From NCBI GenBank assembly GCA_003996215.1, contig QJPP01001777.1, forward strand, positions 124,001-188,000: a stretch of DNA of 64,000 nucleotides, written 5' to 3'. Origin of the DNA: Jaltomata sinuosa. Taxonomy: Eukaryota; Streptophyta; Magnoliopsida; Solanales; Solanaceae. The notes beneath the pieces are model-generated. The model saw only the letters and a list, made by a program, of their open reading frames with translations, was not told the DNA's origin and made no database searches. A program made the position numbers and the translations under genes. Numbering within the stretch: the stretch's first letter is position 1; each line of letters starts with the position of its first letter. Shown piece after piece: positions 47,670 through 59,578 of the stretch.

Positions 47670-48222
47670 TTTTCTATTTTTTATAATCAGGAAAAACAAA
47701 AAATACTTAAACAGAAATGTAGAAGAAGTAATTATTTCAGAGCTTACAGGTTGCTTGTGTGTCCTTAAAGAATTATAACCTCCTCACTGTTGCCAGATAT
47801 TTGGGTAACTGCCTTTCAGGATAGAGCGAAAAAAATATTTCTACAATAGCGACAATATAATTATAAAACTTCGGCGAACTCAAATAGCAGAGCAAAATCA
47901 CACTTGATGCTTACGTCTTTTGTTTGAAAATGATTCACAGAATAACAGAAACGTTTTTTCATATTATCGGTATTAAATAACGGGGGAAAAAATTGATCCA
48001 AAAATATATCAATCAAATCATTTGATCGAACAGAGCCAAGCAGCGACAACAATGTAAGGTAAAATTCTCTTCTGAACTCTTTAAGAGTTGAAAGATGTGC
48101 TTCTATGTATAAGGACAAAAAATTTCTTCTTTTCATCCAATGAAGGACAAATGAATTTTGTTCAAATTTCATTTTCTTCTATTTCCTACTTCACAATACA
48201 CCCTTAATCAAAAACCCAATAA
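47670..48222 (-). repeat. Possible 5' LTR / leader of copia element G
   Basis: It lies on the far side of the Helitron and, read on the minus strand, precedes the gag fragment. It starts (decayed) ATTGGGTTTTTGATTAAGGG at about 48222 and is LTR-like in base composition. No second LTR is present, so this is inferred from position and texture. The open frame 47861-48172 has no known domain. Confidence 0.35.
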
Positions 48223-48434
48223 TCACTTCATCAAAATGGCAATTTCCACAAATCAAGAAATGGTTATTTTTATTTTTCAAAAAGGTCGATACAAGGACTC
48301 ATATAGCGATCAACATGCTCCTCAATTTCAGCCAAAAAAATAAGAGTAGATAATACCACAACGTACGTTTTCTAGTGTAAATATGTATTCGTGCAGTTAC
48401 CACCTGGTTTGGAAGATTGGGAAGCCAACTCTAC

Positions 48435-48665
48435 TACTTCCTCCCTTCATGTTTATTTGTCCTTGTTTGACTTGCACATTAAGTAATAAATAAAATAATA
48501 ACTTTTTTATATCTCTCCTAATTATTATAAGTTATCTCACTTATTAGAAAATAAATAGTATTTAATAATTAGGGTAAAATAGGTATAAATTATTTCTTGA
48601 TTTTTTAAATTAGATAAGTGAAAATAGACATCTATTTTTAATATAAGTGGACAGAGAAGATAGTA
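48435..48665. mobile_element. Stowaway-like MITE 1
   Basis: About 230 bases, A/T-rich, with diverged ends of the Stowaway type: TACTTCCTCCCTTCATG on the left and a complement-like TGGACAGAGAAGATAGTA on the right, next to TA. Confidence 0.5.
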
Positions 48666-49097
48666 TATTAAAAAGTTTTTGCTTTGAGATGACAAAATCT
48701 TGAAAAGAACAAGAGGGCTTGGAAAGGTGCATCATTAACGGGATAAAACTACAGATTTACGACTAATCTGACCAGATTAGCATTAAAATTAAAAATTGGA
48801 GTTAATCTGAGCAGAATGCCATTGGTTAAATGAATTGATCAGTTTACCTAGTAAAGCATTTATTCCTAATTTTCTACTACATGAAAGTTGACAGAGAAAA
48901 CAAATCACTAATCGACCTCGAACTTCAACCTACACATCTTGAATCACCCAATAATGACCAATACCACCAATGGTTAATTAATTGGTTACGGTTTCAACTG
49001 AATACATTCAGAGGCTTTTTTCTTAATTTATTCATAAAGTGTTGTTTTTTGTTCAGTTTTATTTTTAAAATATGAAACAAATATTAAAAAAAATTTA
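48666..49097. other. No gene recognised
   Basis: A/T-rich spacer between two MITEs. The open frame 48881-49075 has no recognisable domain. Confidence 0.4.
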
Positions 49098-49360
49098 TCT
49101 CCGTTTCGAAATAAGTGGTATTTTTAACTTGTTGAAATCCCTTAAAAAATTAATTACTCATTCCTAGAAAACAAATGGTATTTTTTTACTGACTTACCCT
49201 TATTAAATAATTCTTGCTTATGTAAAACACTCTTCTTTATTTAAAGAAAGGTAAAATTAGAAGAATATTATTAATGTCTTCTGTATTATTTAAAATACCA
49301 ATTATTTAGGAATAAAATAAAAATACTAAAATACAACTCATTTAGAAACCAAGAAAACAT
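49098..49360. mobile_element. Stowaway-like MITE 2
   Basis: The terminal inverted repeats are TCTCCGTTTCGAAATAAGTG on the left, and CTTGGTTTCTAAATGAGTTG when the right end is complemented. There is no coding content. TA lies at the left edge (49096-49097) and a TTA at the right. Confidence 0.65.
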
Positions 49361-49499
49361 TATTTAACTCCCAAATTATGTCATGCTTTTCGATAGTACA
49401 TCTTTACCGTATAAATATACTCTCGTGTTGTTAACCGTTAATATGAGTAAATTAAAGTGGGCATGCACAATTCGCATATGCAAACAAAAATATACTTCC

Positions 49500-50628
49500 T
49501 GATATTGTACACGACCTGATGTTTTAGTGAATTTTACTTACGAGTTACCTATGAGTGAAATGGGTTGCCTGACGTGTTCCAACAGAAGCAATAAAGACAG
49601 TAAGTAATTAACACGATAGTTTTACGTGGAAAACACCCGGCTCACAAAAGGTGTAAAAAATCACGACCTGTACCTCTACAAGATTTAACCTCAACTTCAC
49701 TAAACACAATGAGCCTCTCAACAAAAGATTACAAACTCTGTAACCTAAAAAATTATAAACTCTAATTTCTATTTTTCAACAATCTCCCAGACTGTTGAAT
49801 CCCACTTCAAGTTCTCCGACTTGAAAATCAGATTACAAAAAGCTTGCAACCCTAGGAACTAAATCAGATTACAAAACTCTTGTAATCCTAGGAACTAACT
49901 CTAATTCCTAAGAACAAACAAAACTCCCAAGACTTATGTTTCCAAGTCTCCGAGTTATCCCAACTTGAAGACTAAACTCCTAAACCAGTTTATAACACAC
50001 TGATACTAAGACAACATGAAGATTACAACTCAATACTCAAAACTAGACTCAAGAACTGTAAAATATAGTCCTGTGGAACAGGTTCTTCAATCTGGTTCTT
50101 CGTACGGGCAGCACTTGGATAGATAGGTAGAACTCTCTCAAATATTGTTCTTGCTTATTTGCTTGTGTTCTACCTTTTTTTCTCTCAGTATGAGTGCATC
50201 AATTTCGTTTCGGAAGTCCTTGAGTATTTATAACTATCATTGATCTTCACAATCAAGTAGACTTTTAACTCCACAAGGATTCCCATGCTTCTTGGACTCC
50301 CTTCTTGAGTGTTGTAGTCAAACACTAACTCTCATTCATGCTTTGTGCAGACTTTGAGTTCTTACGTAAGTAGACTTCTAATTCCATAAGAACTCTCTTC
50401 TTTCTTGGGCTCTCTTGATTCTTGGACTCTCTTGGTCTACCCATGTGTATACTCCTTATCATATGTAGACTCTTATCTGATTCGTGCTTTGTGCAAGCTT
50501 TGAGATCTTTTCTACTTGAGACTCCTTCATTTCAAAGAATCCTAATGCAAGTTGGACTCTGCGTGATGGAACAAATAATAGGAACATGTTAATGTATGTG
50601 TTCCAATGTGTTGTCAATCATCAAAACA
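49500..50628 (-). repeat. 3' LTR of element E
   Basis: Matches 63116-64000 from TGATATT.. onward. It ends TCATCAAAACA. A perfect inverted repeat, GGAACA..TGTTCC, lies at 50581-50604 near the sense start of the LTR. Confidence 0.85.
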
Positions 50629-50930
50629 TACAAGAACCCAAAAAATTTCCCCTTTTTGATGATGATAAACTCACGTTCCTTGTGTACTGTGCTCAACCTG
50701 TTTCAATCAATTCAGAGTCTAAACAAAGTATCAGAAGACACATGTTAGATAAACCAGGTCAGAGTCATTTTCCACAGTATACACACTTCCCCTTTTTAAC
50801 ATCATAAAAAAGTTTCAACCATATGGATAGAAAAGCATTAGGAGAAACACGTTAGAAGAACCAGGTTAGAACACTAGGTTATAAACATTACATAGTATAC
50901 TCACTTCCCCCTATTGGCATCATAAAATAG
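50629..50930 (-). other. Three polypurine tract-like repeats of element E
   Basis: On the minus strand, ATCAAAAAGGGGAAA (about 50665-50648), TTAAAAAGGGGAAGTG (about 50800-50785) and CCAATAGGGGGAAGTG (about 50918-50902) each follow a T..ATGATG or ATCATC block. The two outer ones also share a GTATAC sequence. Only the first is next to the LTR. Confidence 0.65.
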
Positions 50931-51257
50931 TGACACAAAGATCACATTAAGATGAGCAAGTTAAACACTCATGGCCACTGGGGCTATCATCTATACAAAC
51001 AATTAAAATTCAAAAACTCAGTTAGATATAACAAGGTATTTGTAAAGACAAGGGAATAGCAAGAATCAAGAGACTAAAATCAAACATTTCCATTGATCAT
51101 TCATAAGATGCACCACATATTTTTAACAAAATTAAAAATAATATTAAAGCATTTGTGATGAGAGTAGGAAAGGTTTGGGAGAGTCTAAGGATAGGAGGTC
51201 TAGGCTTTTGGTGAAGATGGAGCATGAGATGATGAAGGAAGATCTTTCTTGAACAAG

Positions 51258-51780
51258 TCAAAAAAGCCTTGTATGTTGGCAGAAAATGTAGCCTTTCCTT
51301 CTTTTTTTTGGTTCAGCTTTAAGACATGTATTTTTCTCTCTAAGAGCATCCTTCTTAATATTATACTGCAGATGAAGCATATTCAAGACCTTAAGGTGAG
51401 AAGCACAAAGTGCTGCAATCTTTTCATCCTTAGCAGTCAAAGCAGCCTTTAGGTGCTGCAAATGAGCATTGGACCTTCTTGAAGAACCATGTGTATCAAC
51501 ATGTTCCATAGGTGCAGATATTTCAGATCCAACCCTTAATTTTCCATCCTTGCTCACCAATCCTAAATTCCTTTCAACAGTGAGCTTTACAGAAGAAATA
51601 GATTCTACTAAGGGGTCCCTAAACATTTACCCCTAAATAAATGCATCAATAAAATTGAGCCCATTAGATGAATTTGGTTCAACTATGGGGTCACCCAGAT
51701 ATTCCCCCTCACAAGATACATCCTCCTTAACTCCCTCAACAATATTAACAGCCCCATAGACAGATTCCCCCTGATTCATA
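51258..51780 (-). pseudogene. ORF after pol of element E (env-position, coiled-coil type)
   Basis: Minus strand, starting MNQGESVYGAVNIVEGVKED at 51780, with two stops near 51640-51630, and continuing MFRDPLVESISSVKLTVERN to 51258. The part LKAALTAKDEKIAALCASHL (about 51460-51400) has a strong heptad-like helical pattern. Sireviruses carry an extra ORF at this place, sometimes called env-like; I see no membrane segment, and its role is unknown. It is truncated at the C-terminus. Confidence 0.5.
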
Positions 51781-52164
51781 CCCTAGATGATTCTATCTTA
51801 CTTTTGAAAGTGATGGTTATGGAGTTATTTTAGGAGTCAATCTCTTTTGGGCATTTTGGAAGGAACGGGTACAAATGCTTTATAATTATTTTTAATATTT
51901 GAAAAAATTTTGGTGCACATACCTCGATCAATATTTCAATGCTTAATCCTTTTTCTATTTTTTAAGCCATTTTCCTGTGATATAGGTAAATATAATGTTA
52001 TATTGCATAAGTTACTTGAACTTGAAAATGTTATAGAGACATACAACTAAATGTACAAGTCTGAGCATAAAATTAAACTTAATGTGCAATTTATACAGTG
52101 TTCTTTAGCCAATCATTGAGGGATACTCATATAATCTTAATCATCCTCAATCAGACTCCTGCAA

Positions 52165-52389
52165 TGGACCAGGTTCATCTACATGTTTTATCCACAGTTC
52201 CCCCTATCATAAGGTTTTCATTCTTTCCAATGCCACTTATCCTCTCTTTCATACCATATTCAAAGCCTACAATTCCTCCTTTCATAGCTGTGAGTGTAAG
52301 AAATTTAATTTTTTCCCATTCATATGCCTTGAGCAAGCACTAATCATGTATCATATTTGCTTGCTTACTTTCACTCGATCCTGCAAAAC
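52165..52389 (-). pseudogene. pol: Protease remnant of element E pol
   Basis: After gag ends at about 52390, the minus strand keeps CSRHMNGKKLNFLTLTAMKG (about 52340-52280), the sequence that follows the catalytic DSG of copia proteases. It reads on to IGGTVDKTCR and breaks near 52190. The catalytic DSG itself has decayed. Integrase and RT should follow but are absent. Confidence 0.6.
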
Positions 52390-53832
52390 AATCAGAGGTT
52401 AGTTTTAGGAACTCAGACTTTCTTGGGCCCTTTTCTTTGAGTAAAAGGATGAACTAAGCTTCTTTTTGCCCATGATGGCAACATGTTAGTGCATCTTTTC
52501 CTTTTACCAATTTTGAGAGTTCTCTTTCCAATCATTTTTATTTTTCTGTTCCTAACTCCTGCTGCAACTGGACACTCAGTGGTAGGATGTCCAAGTTTTC
52601 CACAAATATAACATAGATCCTCAATTGAGATTGTTTCTTTGTGAAAACCTATACCAATCCTTTCATTTTGATTCCTATTTCCTAGATGATTTACAATTTT
52701 AGAAGAGTTAGTCCACCTATTTGCTCTTTCAAGATCCAGTTTTAACCTAGATATCTGTAGATTCAGTTTTTTCACATTTTCTCTTTCACAAAGAAGACTC
52801 TCTTTGTGCTGCTTTAGTTCTGACTCATTAGTCTTATGACTTTCACTCATGGTCTCTTTATTCTTTTTAGAAAGTGCCAATTTTAAGACTTCTGATTTTA
52901 GATCCAAGTTGGTTGACCTGTTCCTTAAGGGTACAATTTTCTTTGTCAGTTGCAATCTTACAAGTCTCCAGATCAATGTATTCAAATTTTAGACTTGCAA
53001 GAGCACTGAATCATTGATCCTTATCAAAGGTCTATTCATGAAAATGATCAATTAGAGCATTCATCAAAGAAATAAGTTTCTTTTTAGAGAAAAGATGTAA
53101 TTTGTCTTTTAACTCAAGAATACTTACCTCAGAATTTGCCTCTTCTTCTTCTAAGTCTGAATCTCTAATTGCCATGAATACAGCTTCATCTACTTCTTCT
53201 TCATCATATTCTTCAGAGTCTGAACCCCAAGCATCTACCATTGCATAATCTTCCTTTTCCTTTTTCTTAGAGTTAGCCTTCTCCTTCATTTTTGCCTCTT
53301 TTTCAGTCCTTTCCTTTTTCCACTCAATTTTCCATAATGGACACTCCTTGATCATGTGATCGGTATTTCCACACTTGAAGCATCCAAGCTGAGGTTTCTC
53401 ATTAGACCGGGTTTTGTTACCTGTTTCTTTCCACTCGTAGCCATTTTCCTTCTTGAAGAACTTTTTAAAATTTTTAGTGATAAATGCGACCCGTTCTTCA
53501 TCTAAATCAGAGTCCTCACTATCAGAAGCCTTAAAGGCCAGTGATTTGTATTCACTTTCAACCCTTTTAAAGTTATCCATGTTCATCTCATAAGTCTTCA
53601 GATTTCCCACTAATTCATCAAGAGTCATCGTGGTAATGTCTTTTGCTTCTCTTATAGAAGTAACTTTTACATCCCAGTTTGCTTTTGGTAAGATCCTTAA
53701 GACCTTATCAACTTGTTCTTCAGTTGTTAGCACCTTTCCTAGTGATGATAGTTCATTTATCAAAGTAGTCAGTCGCGTAATCATTTTCTGCAATGTCTCA
53801 TCATCCTCTATTTTGAATGTCTCATACTCAGT
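52390..53832 (-). pseudogene. gag: gag of element E, C-terminal part
   Basis: Minus strand. From 53832 it reads FTEYETFKIEDDETLQKMI, then LTTLINELSSLGKVLTTEEQ, EQVDKVLRILPKANWDVKV and ITTMTLDELVGNLKTYEM, a copia gag of the UBN2 type. A first CCHC knuckle (CFKCGNTDHMIKECP, about 53384-53340), an acidic part (DAWGSDSEEYDEEEVDEAVF), a long coiled coil (about 53000-52720) and a second knuckle (CYICGKLGHPTTECP, about 52615-52570) follow. The frame changes near 53030-52985 and stops lie near 53032 and 52413. It joins 62663-63056 when element F is removed. The apparent 53833-53880 extension belongs to the LTR of F. Confidence 0.85.
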
Positions 53833-53837
53833 GAATA
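53833..53837. repeat. Target-site duplication GAATA, left copy (element F)
   Basis: Identical to 62658-62662. It lies within a TATTC codon context of gag, and joining the sides restores the gag frame order ML-FTEYETF. Confidence 0.9.
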
Positions 53838-54140
53838 TGTAACGACTGGGTTCATCATTATGGGTAAACGTTTTGTGCAAAGTTCGAGTTAGAATAGTTC
53901 CGGGTTGAGAGTTGAAAATTCTAGGCTAGGCTAGCTTCGGCCGGAATTGGAGCGAGGTATAGTCCAGGGCAACTCGGGTAAGGATTGGGTTCGATGTCTT
54001 GATTTGAGCTAGTTTTATGTGTAGCTATGATATAGAGGAGTTCGAAGGACTTTTCGAAATCGAATTCGGGTAACAAAAGCTCCCGAAATTGAGGTTGACA
54101 TGAAGGGGTTATTTCGGAACGTCGGAGATTCAAGGTATGT

Positions 54141-54150
54141 TATAAAAAGG
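54141..54150 (+). promoter_or_regulatory. TATA-like box of element F 5' LTR
   Basis: TATAAAAAGG, about 300 bases into the LTR. It has decayed to TGTAAAAATGG in the 3' LTR (59885-59895). Confidence 0.5.
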
Positions 54151-54189
54151 GATCTTTTCAAGAATTTTCCCAGTTTATGTCCGTGATAA

Positions 54190-54340
54190 GCGCTACCGCT
54201 CTGCCACGGCGACCTCCGCTATAGTGAAATAATTACCACTATAGCGAAATTCAAGATGGTCAACCTCTGCCATAGCGGTTGACTCTGCTACGGCAGTACC
54301 GCTATAGAAGAGCAGGGATCGCTTTAGCGGAGCGACGGGA
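54190..54340 (+). repeat. CCGCTATAGCGG palindrome cluster, 5' LTR of F
   Basis: Repeated CGCTATAG, CATAGCGG, CGGTACCGCTATAG-type half-sites. The cluster recurs at 59935-60085 in the 3' LTR, and partly at 58441-58520 in the internal region. Unlike in B-D, it lies downstream of the TATA box. Confidence 0.8.
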
Positions 54341-55342
54341 CCAGAAAACCCAGAAAATGTGTTTTTTATTTCATTCTCTTCCCTTCAGCCCCAAAAACAA
54401 ATGAGAGCTATTCCAAAAACTCTCCTAGGCTGCTCCAAGGCTTGGGAGCCATTGGGAGGAGGGATTCCAGCAAAAGGGATGTGAAACTATGGATTCGGGC
54501 CTGCAGAATCATCAGGGAACGCCTTCACAGAGCCAGAAAGGGCATTGAACAACTGCTCGGTATCCAGGTAAGCTAGGTTTCTTCACAAGAGTAGATTGAC
54601 CATTTTTATTTCCTATTATTGTGTAAAATGAAAGGGAGAATCCATGATTAGGCCTTCGAGCACAGAGTTTGGCGGATTCAATACTGGTTATGTGTGAATT
54701 AGGAATAGTATGGATTGAAGGGTTGGTCTTATGATACGTATAATGTGGATATTTTATTATTTTGGTAGAATAAAATGATAGGCTTGGAGACTGGAATTTC
54801 GAGAAGGTTCGGAGAACCGGGAGAATGCTTAGGAACTACGGGTAATGGAAATGGAAAACTCCTAGATAAGGTTTTGGGAATGTAAATGGCATGAGATGTA
54901 GCTGTTGGTTTTACTAAGGCTAAGGGGAGGTGTTCCCACTCTGTGTTCGGTGTTGGGTAAAGTCTCGGGAATCACATAGTTGCTAAATTATGTTAAGAAA
55001 GCAAATCTTTCATTATATTTCAGTAAGAGGAAATGGGTTGATCCTCGGACCAAGGTTGGGCTAAGTCATCCACCCGGGGAGGGGTAAGTGATGGTTAACG
55101 ATCCCTGTAAATATTGTATGTTGTGTACTCTTATCTAAGTGCTTGTATGAGATACATTGCTTAGGGAATTGTTAGTAATGTATGTTGTGTACTCTTATCT
55201 AAGTGTTTGTATGAGATACATTGCTTAGGGATTGTTAGGAATGTCTAAGAGTCCTGTATTACTTTCTGTGAATTAAACTGTGTGTTGCTTATGGTTTTTT
55301 AAGTTGTTTGTTCATTATTTAACTATGGATTAATTAACATTC

Positions 55343-55530
55343 GATTGGCTCGGGTACCACACCTGGTACGGGAATACTAATGGTTGGCTCGGGTACCACG
55401 CCTGGTACGGGTATAACAAATGGTTGGCTCGGGTACCATGCCTGGTACAGGATACTAACGGTTGGCTCGGGTACCACACCTGGTACAGGAAAATACTAAT
55501 GTTTGGCTCAGGTACCATGCCTGGTACGGG
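55343..55530 (+). repeat. Minisatellite 1 of element F, 5' LTR (5 copies)
   Basis: The unit is about 38 bases: GGTTGGCTCGGGTACCACG, then CCTGGTACGGG and an A/T-rich spacer. GTACC and GGTAC within each unit are inverted. The 3' LTR (61046-61271) has 6 copies. Confidence 0.9.
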
Positions 55531-55630
55531 TTTACTTTACTGCATCATTTCATTGATATTGTTGCATTGTGTGATTGGTGTTGGTTCCATGAGTAGACCG
55601 GGATGTGTTTATAAATTGTGATACTACTTT

Positions 55631-55970
55631 TTGTCTTGGTGTAGGCCGGTTTATTATATTATATTGTGCTTTTGGTCTTGCTATAGGTCGGGTAATTATA
55701 TTGTGAGTTTGGTCTTGGTGTAGGCCGGGTTGTTATACTTTATTGTGCTTGTGTTCTTGGTGTAGGCTGGGTAATTATATTGTGAGTTTGGTCTTGGTGT
55801 AACTCGGTAATTTTATTGTGAGTTTAGTCGTGGTGTAGGCCGGGTAATTATATTGTGAGTTTGGTCTTTGTGTAGGTTGGGTGGTTATATTATGTTATCA
55901 GTTGGTCTTAGTGTAGACCAGGTTATGATGTTAACTATTAGTTGGACTTGGTGTAGACTGGATTGTCATG
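55631..55970 (+). repeat. Minisatellite 2 of element F, 5' LTR (9 copies)
   Basis: The unit is about 37-42 bases: GGTCTTGGTGTAGGCCGGG plus an A/T-rich spacer ending in TTGTGAGTTT. An isolated further unit is at 56105-56124. The 3' LTR copy has 9 units too (61372-61710). Confidence 0.88.
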
Positions 55971-57143
55971 TTAACACCTATATGTGTTAGGGGGATCTGA
56001 GTGGTTTCAGACTACGTAAAAGAGGTTATAAGTTCACAATTTATTATCGTTAAGTGTGTTAATGATGGTCAAGAATTTGTTGTGGTTAATAAGCTAAGGA
56101 TGGGTCTTGGTGTAGACCGGGTAGCCTGTTGAAACCTTAGGTGTGGTTAAAGAATCCTTGGAGGGTCCGAGTCTCAGGATTAGAAAGGGATTTAGATATA
56201 ACTCTGTTGTTGTCATTGAATGTGTCAATGGTTGTTAGGTAATTTTCATATGATTGGTCAATTGGGAGTACGATGGAAAGTCTGGGGCTGTAGTTGTTGG
56301 TTGTTATAACCAGGATGGAAAGTTTTTTGAGAGGTCCAGGAAGGGCCAGACACCGGTAAATGATACTACGGGTATAAATGGTTTGGTTGGGCAGTTAGCC
56401 AGGTTAAGTATGAATATCTAGTCAAGGCGATTGACTTGGGTAAAGGAAGGGTAGTCCAGGTATGGACATTATTATTGGTAAGGATTAAGTGAGACTTGGG
56501 AAGTCTAGGGATAAGGTGACTTGGGAAGTCTAGGGATAAGGCGACTTGGTAAGTCTGAAGGTTAGGAAGGTCGGTTCTGAAAAGAGGAATTGATAAAGGT
56601 GATGTTGAAAGTGGTGGAGCATTTACATTGTGCATTTTATCTTGATTTTTATATGATGGTAGGAGTGGATTCGGGTCAGCCAATGATGCCTACCAGTACG
56701 TGTGTTTGTACTGATTCTACTCTTGCTATACCTTTTTGGGTATAGTCTGGTTGCAGGGTTGGTGATGTTTCACAGGTTCAGGATTGTGGTGATCTTCCAG
56801 CAGCTCTTACTTCCTTCCATGGTGGGAGTTGTGTCCATTTTATGTTATAAGCTCATCTTATAGAAGCTCATGTTATAGAAGCTGTTGTACCGGCTTAGAC
56901 TAGGTTTTGGGGAGGGTGTTTATATTGGTAATAAATTTCTGCAAGTTTTAAAGGTTGTGTAATTTTCAAAAGCTGTTGTATAAAGATTTTCCAAATATTG
57001 TAAAGGGATTCCTCTTGTATTAAGGGACTTATTTAATGGTTTATTTTCTTTTCCACATTGCCTATTGGTTCAGGTGGTATGGGTTCTCCTATCTAGGTGG
57101 ATTAGAGTAGATGACCGCACAACCCGGTAGTTGGGTCGTGACA

Positions 57144-59578
57144 AATGATTTCAGAGCTCAGGTTACCGGTCTCCCAGTACAAGAGCAAAATATCGAATAA
57201 ATTCCCGAGGATTGGTGTGTAGATGCCCACATCTAATCCTAGGGAAGCTATGAAGCATTCTAGGAAACATCTCTCTTCTTTCATTCCTTTCCGTGTGGTT
57301 CTTTCACTTGCTTGTATGGGTTGAGTCCAATTGGTATATCTCGATTTCAATTGGTATCCCAATGAAGTAAGGATGTCATTGGACTCTGGTTGCAGTAAGA
57401 CAAGTAAGGAAAATTGGAACCGGAAAGGTTCCAATTGGTATCTGGCCTGGGAGGCTATATAAAGGATGGATGAATCGGCTAACGGTCATCCATGAAGCGA
57501 ATGAAAGGTGATAAAACTGGTTTGATTGAGTGTCAGAGCTTGAGACTCGTGACTGTATTTATTGCATTGTTTGAATGACTGCAATTTTGTGGTGTGTATT
57601 GCTGAGTTGCCTTGAAATTTGTAGTTAGTGAAGAGTCTTAACTTGATTATGTATTAATGATTGACAGAATTCTTGTTTTGTAATTCAAGTGGAAAATAGT
57701 ATGCTAAATGTTGGGCAGGGTCTTATCGTTGGTAAAAATGATAAGGGAAAAGGATATATACACATGTGGGACCTCAGGTTTCAAGTGGTTGGTATGTGAA
57801 TAAGTATCAGGGATAAGGGCTATTATTGCTTAATAGCGGGAGTTATGGTAAGACATGGATGATCGACTAATAGTCATCCATGAGACGAATAGAGAGTAAA
57901 TTGTGTGACTTGATTTGGTTATGACTTGATTTGGTTGTAATTTGAAGTTGAAATGTTGTGTTGTTCAACTCTCGTGTGACTTGCTTGAAATGTGTGTAAA
58001 TTGTGTCTGCCATGCATGTTGAGTCTGCAGAGGGTCATTAAGTTGAAAATTTTGTGTACCTTAGGTTGTGGTAATCTGTTAAACGTTCTGATTTAAGAAG
58101 TGGTACTGCATTTTGAAAAAGGGCTTATCATTCGTTAAGATGATAAGGGATTGGAAATTGTGACTGTAGGGAAGCTTCGGTTTCAGGACAGTCGGGACTT
58201 GGTTGGGAACAAGGGAGTCATTAGTGTGTAATGGCAGGAAGATATTGTTGGGAACAATTGTCTAGTTTTAATGCTTTGTAATTGATAGTATTTTATGCTG
58301 AATCGTGATGCGTTTGGTGCCAGGAATGGTCTTAAGGGTGGTTTAAGACCATGGTGGGATTTACAGAACTAAACAAAGGTAACTGGGAAACGGAAAGGAT
58401 ACACTTACTGAAAATTTTAGGTTTCTGGGCTGTTACTGTCGGGACTGCAGTAGCGGTATGGTTATCACTACGGCAGAACTGCTATAGCGGAGCGGCCACC
58501 GCTATAGCGGAAAAATGCGCGAGGCAGAAGCCTCACCCTGCTTTTCCCCTGTTTTCATTCATTTCCGGGGTATCTAAAGGCAACGGTTGCATTACAGGCT
58601 GCCATATGAAACAAGGAAATCGACTATAAAACTTATATAGCATGCATATAAGGTGATTTGCATGCATACTTAGCATCCGTGCGCGACCAAAAGAAAGGGT
58701 AGATATGGTAGCCCAGGGGATAGGTAAAACTATGACTGACCATTGGTGGGAATAGTCACCTATGTAGAGTTTGACAAAATGACCCGCGATTGATCGGGTA
58801 GTGTTGGACACTGCTCATAGGCTATGTGATGAGGTGATTATTGACTGGTTTAGTATTGATGATCCTTAGTGGTAGGGTCGATTGAAGGAGCGGGGTTATT
58901 AAATGGGTTTCTTAGAATTATTGTGTCTCTTGTAACCATGATAATACCCAGTGTTACTGCTCGTTAAGTGGTGAGCGTATTCTCGCCATAGCATTGGTTA
59001 GGGTGTAAGCGCCCGGGTAGAAATTCCCCCCTAAGAGAAGAATTGATGAAAATCTCAAGGTAGGATGAGCCTAATGAAATCCTCATTGTTGCATGGTTTA
59101 GAGATACGTGATGTCTCAGGGAATAGTGTTGATAGGAATAAGGTGACAGGATGATATGTGAGGGGCATAGTACCCCGTAGGAAGCTCACGGAATGGAGTT
59201 CGGGCTAGTAGAACTCCGGGTATAGTGGGAAAGGGATCGCCATGGTGGTATCTAGTCCTTTTGGTAGGGAAAAACTGTGTCGTTCGTTAGTTGAGTTTCT
59301 TTGGCTCCGGTGTTTCAGCAAGGGCCCAGATTTCTTGGGCACTCGGAGAGGGGTAATCTAGTTGCCTTGTGTAGATCGAAGGAAGGGATTCCTTGATAGA
59401 GTGGAAGTGAATTAAATTTTTGTTGAATTGGGTATACCAAGGGATTCAAAAGTTTTGGTGGTTTGTGTAAAGTTAGAATTACGCTATCATGATAGAGCGT
59501 CGAGGCTCAGAGGGCGGGCTCCTTCTTCTCTCTCACCTTAGAGATCATTCGGGGACAAACGATGGGTAAATTGGTATC
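57144..59578 (+). other. Internal region of element F, non-coding
   Basis: A decayed initiator-Met PBS (TGATTTCAGAGC, 57146-57157) starts it. A palindrome group similar to the LTR cluster is at 58441-58520. The end (about 59545-59578), with GGGGACAAACGATGGG, is purine-rich, as expected before a 3' LTR. Short open frames (57102-57434, 58351-58629, 58533-58811) lack recognisable features and are not called genes. Confidence 0.7.

Larger units (their letters stand above)
53838..57143 (+). repeat. 5' LTR of element F
   Basis: Contains the TATA-like TATAAAAAGG (54141-54150), a palindrome cluster (54190-54340), a tandem 71-bp duplication (about 55110-55250), minisatellite 1 (55343-55530) and minisatellite 2 (55631-55970). 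It is about 230 bases longer than the 3' LTR, mainly because of a block at about 56735-56950. Confidence 0.9.

Noticed and set aside
52098..52343. Plus-strand open frame in element E
   Set aside because: It is the shadow of the minus-strand protease remnant CSRHMNGKK.
55330..55518. Open frames with repeated WYPSQP-type peptides over minisatellite 1 (also 60965-61260)
   Set aside because: They are simple read-through of the tandem DNA repeat on the minus strand, differ between copies and have no start context.
55343..55970. Possible CRISPR-like array in the LTR of F
   Set aside because: Units are head-to-tail minisatellite repeats with no unique spacers, in a plant retrotransposon.
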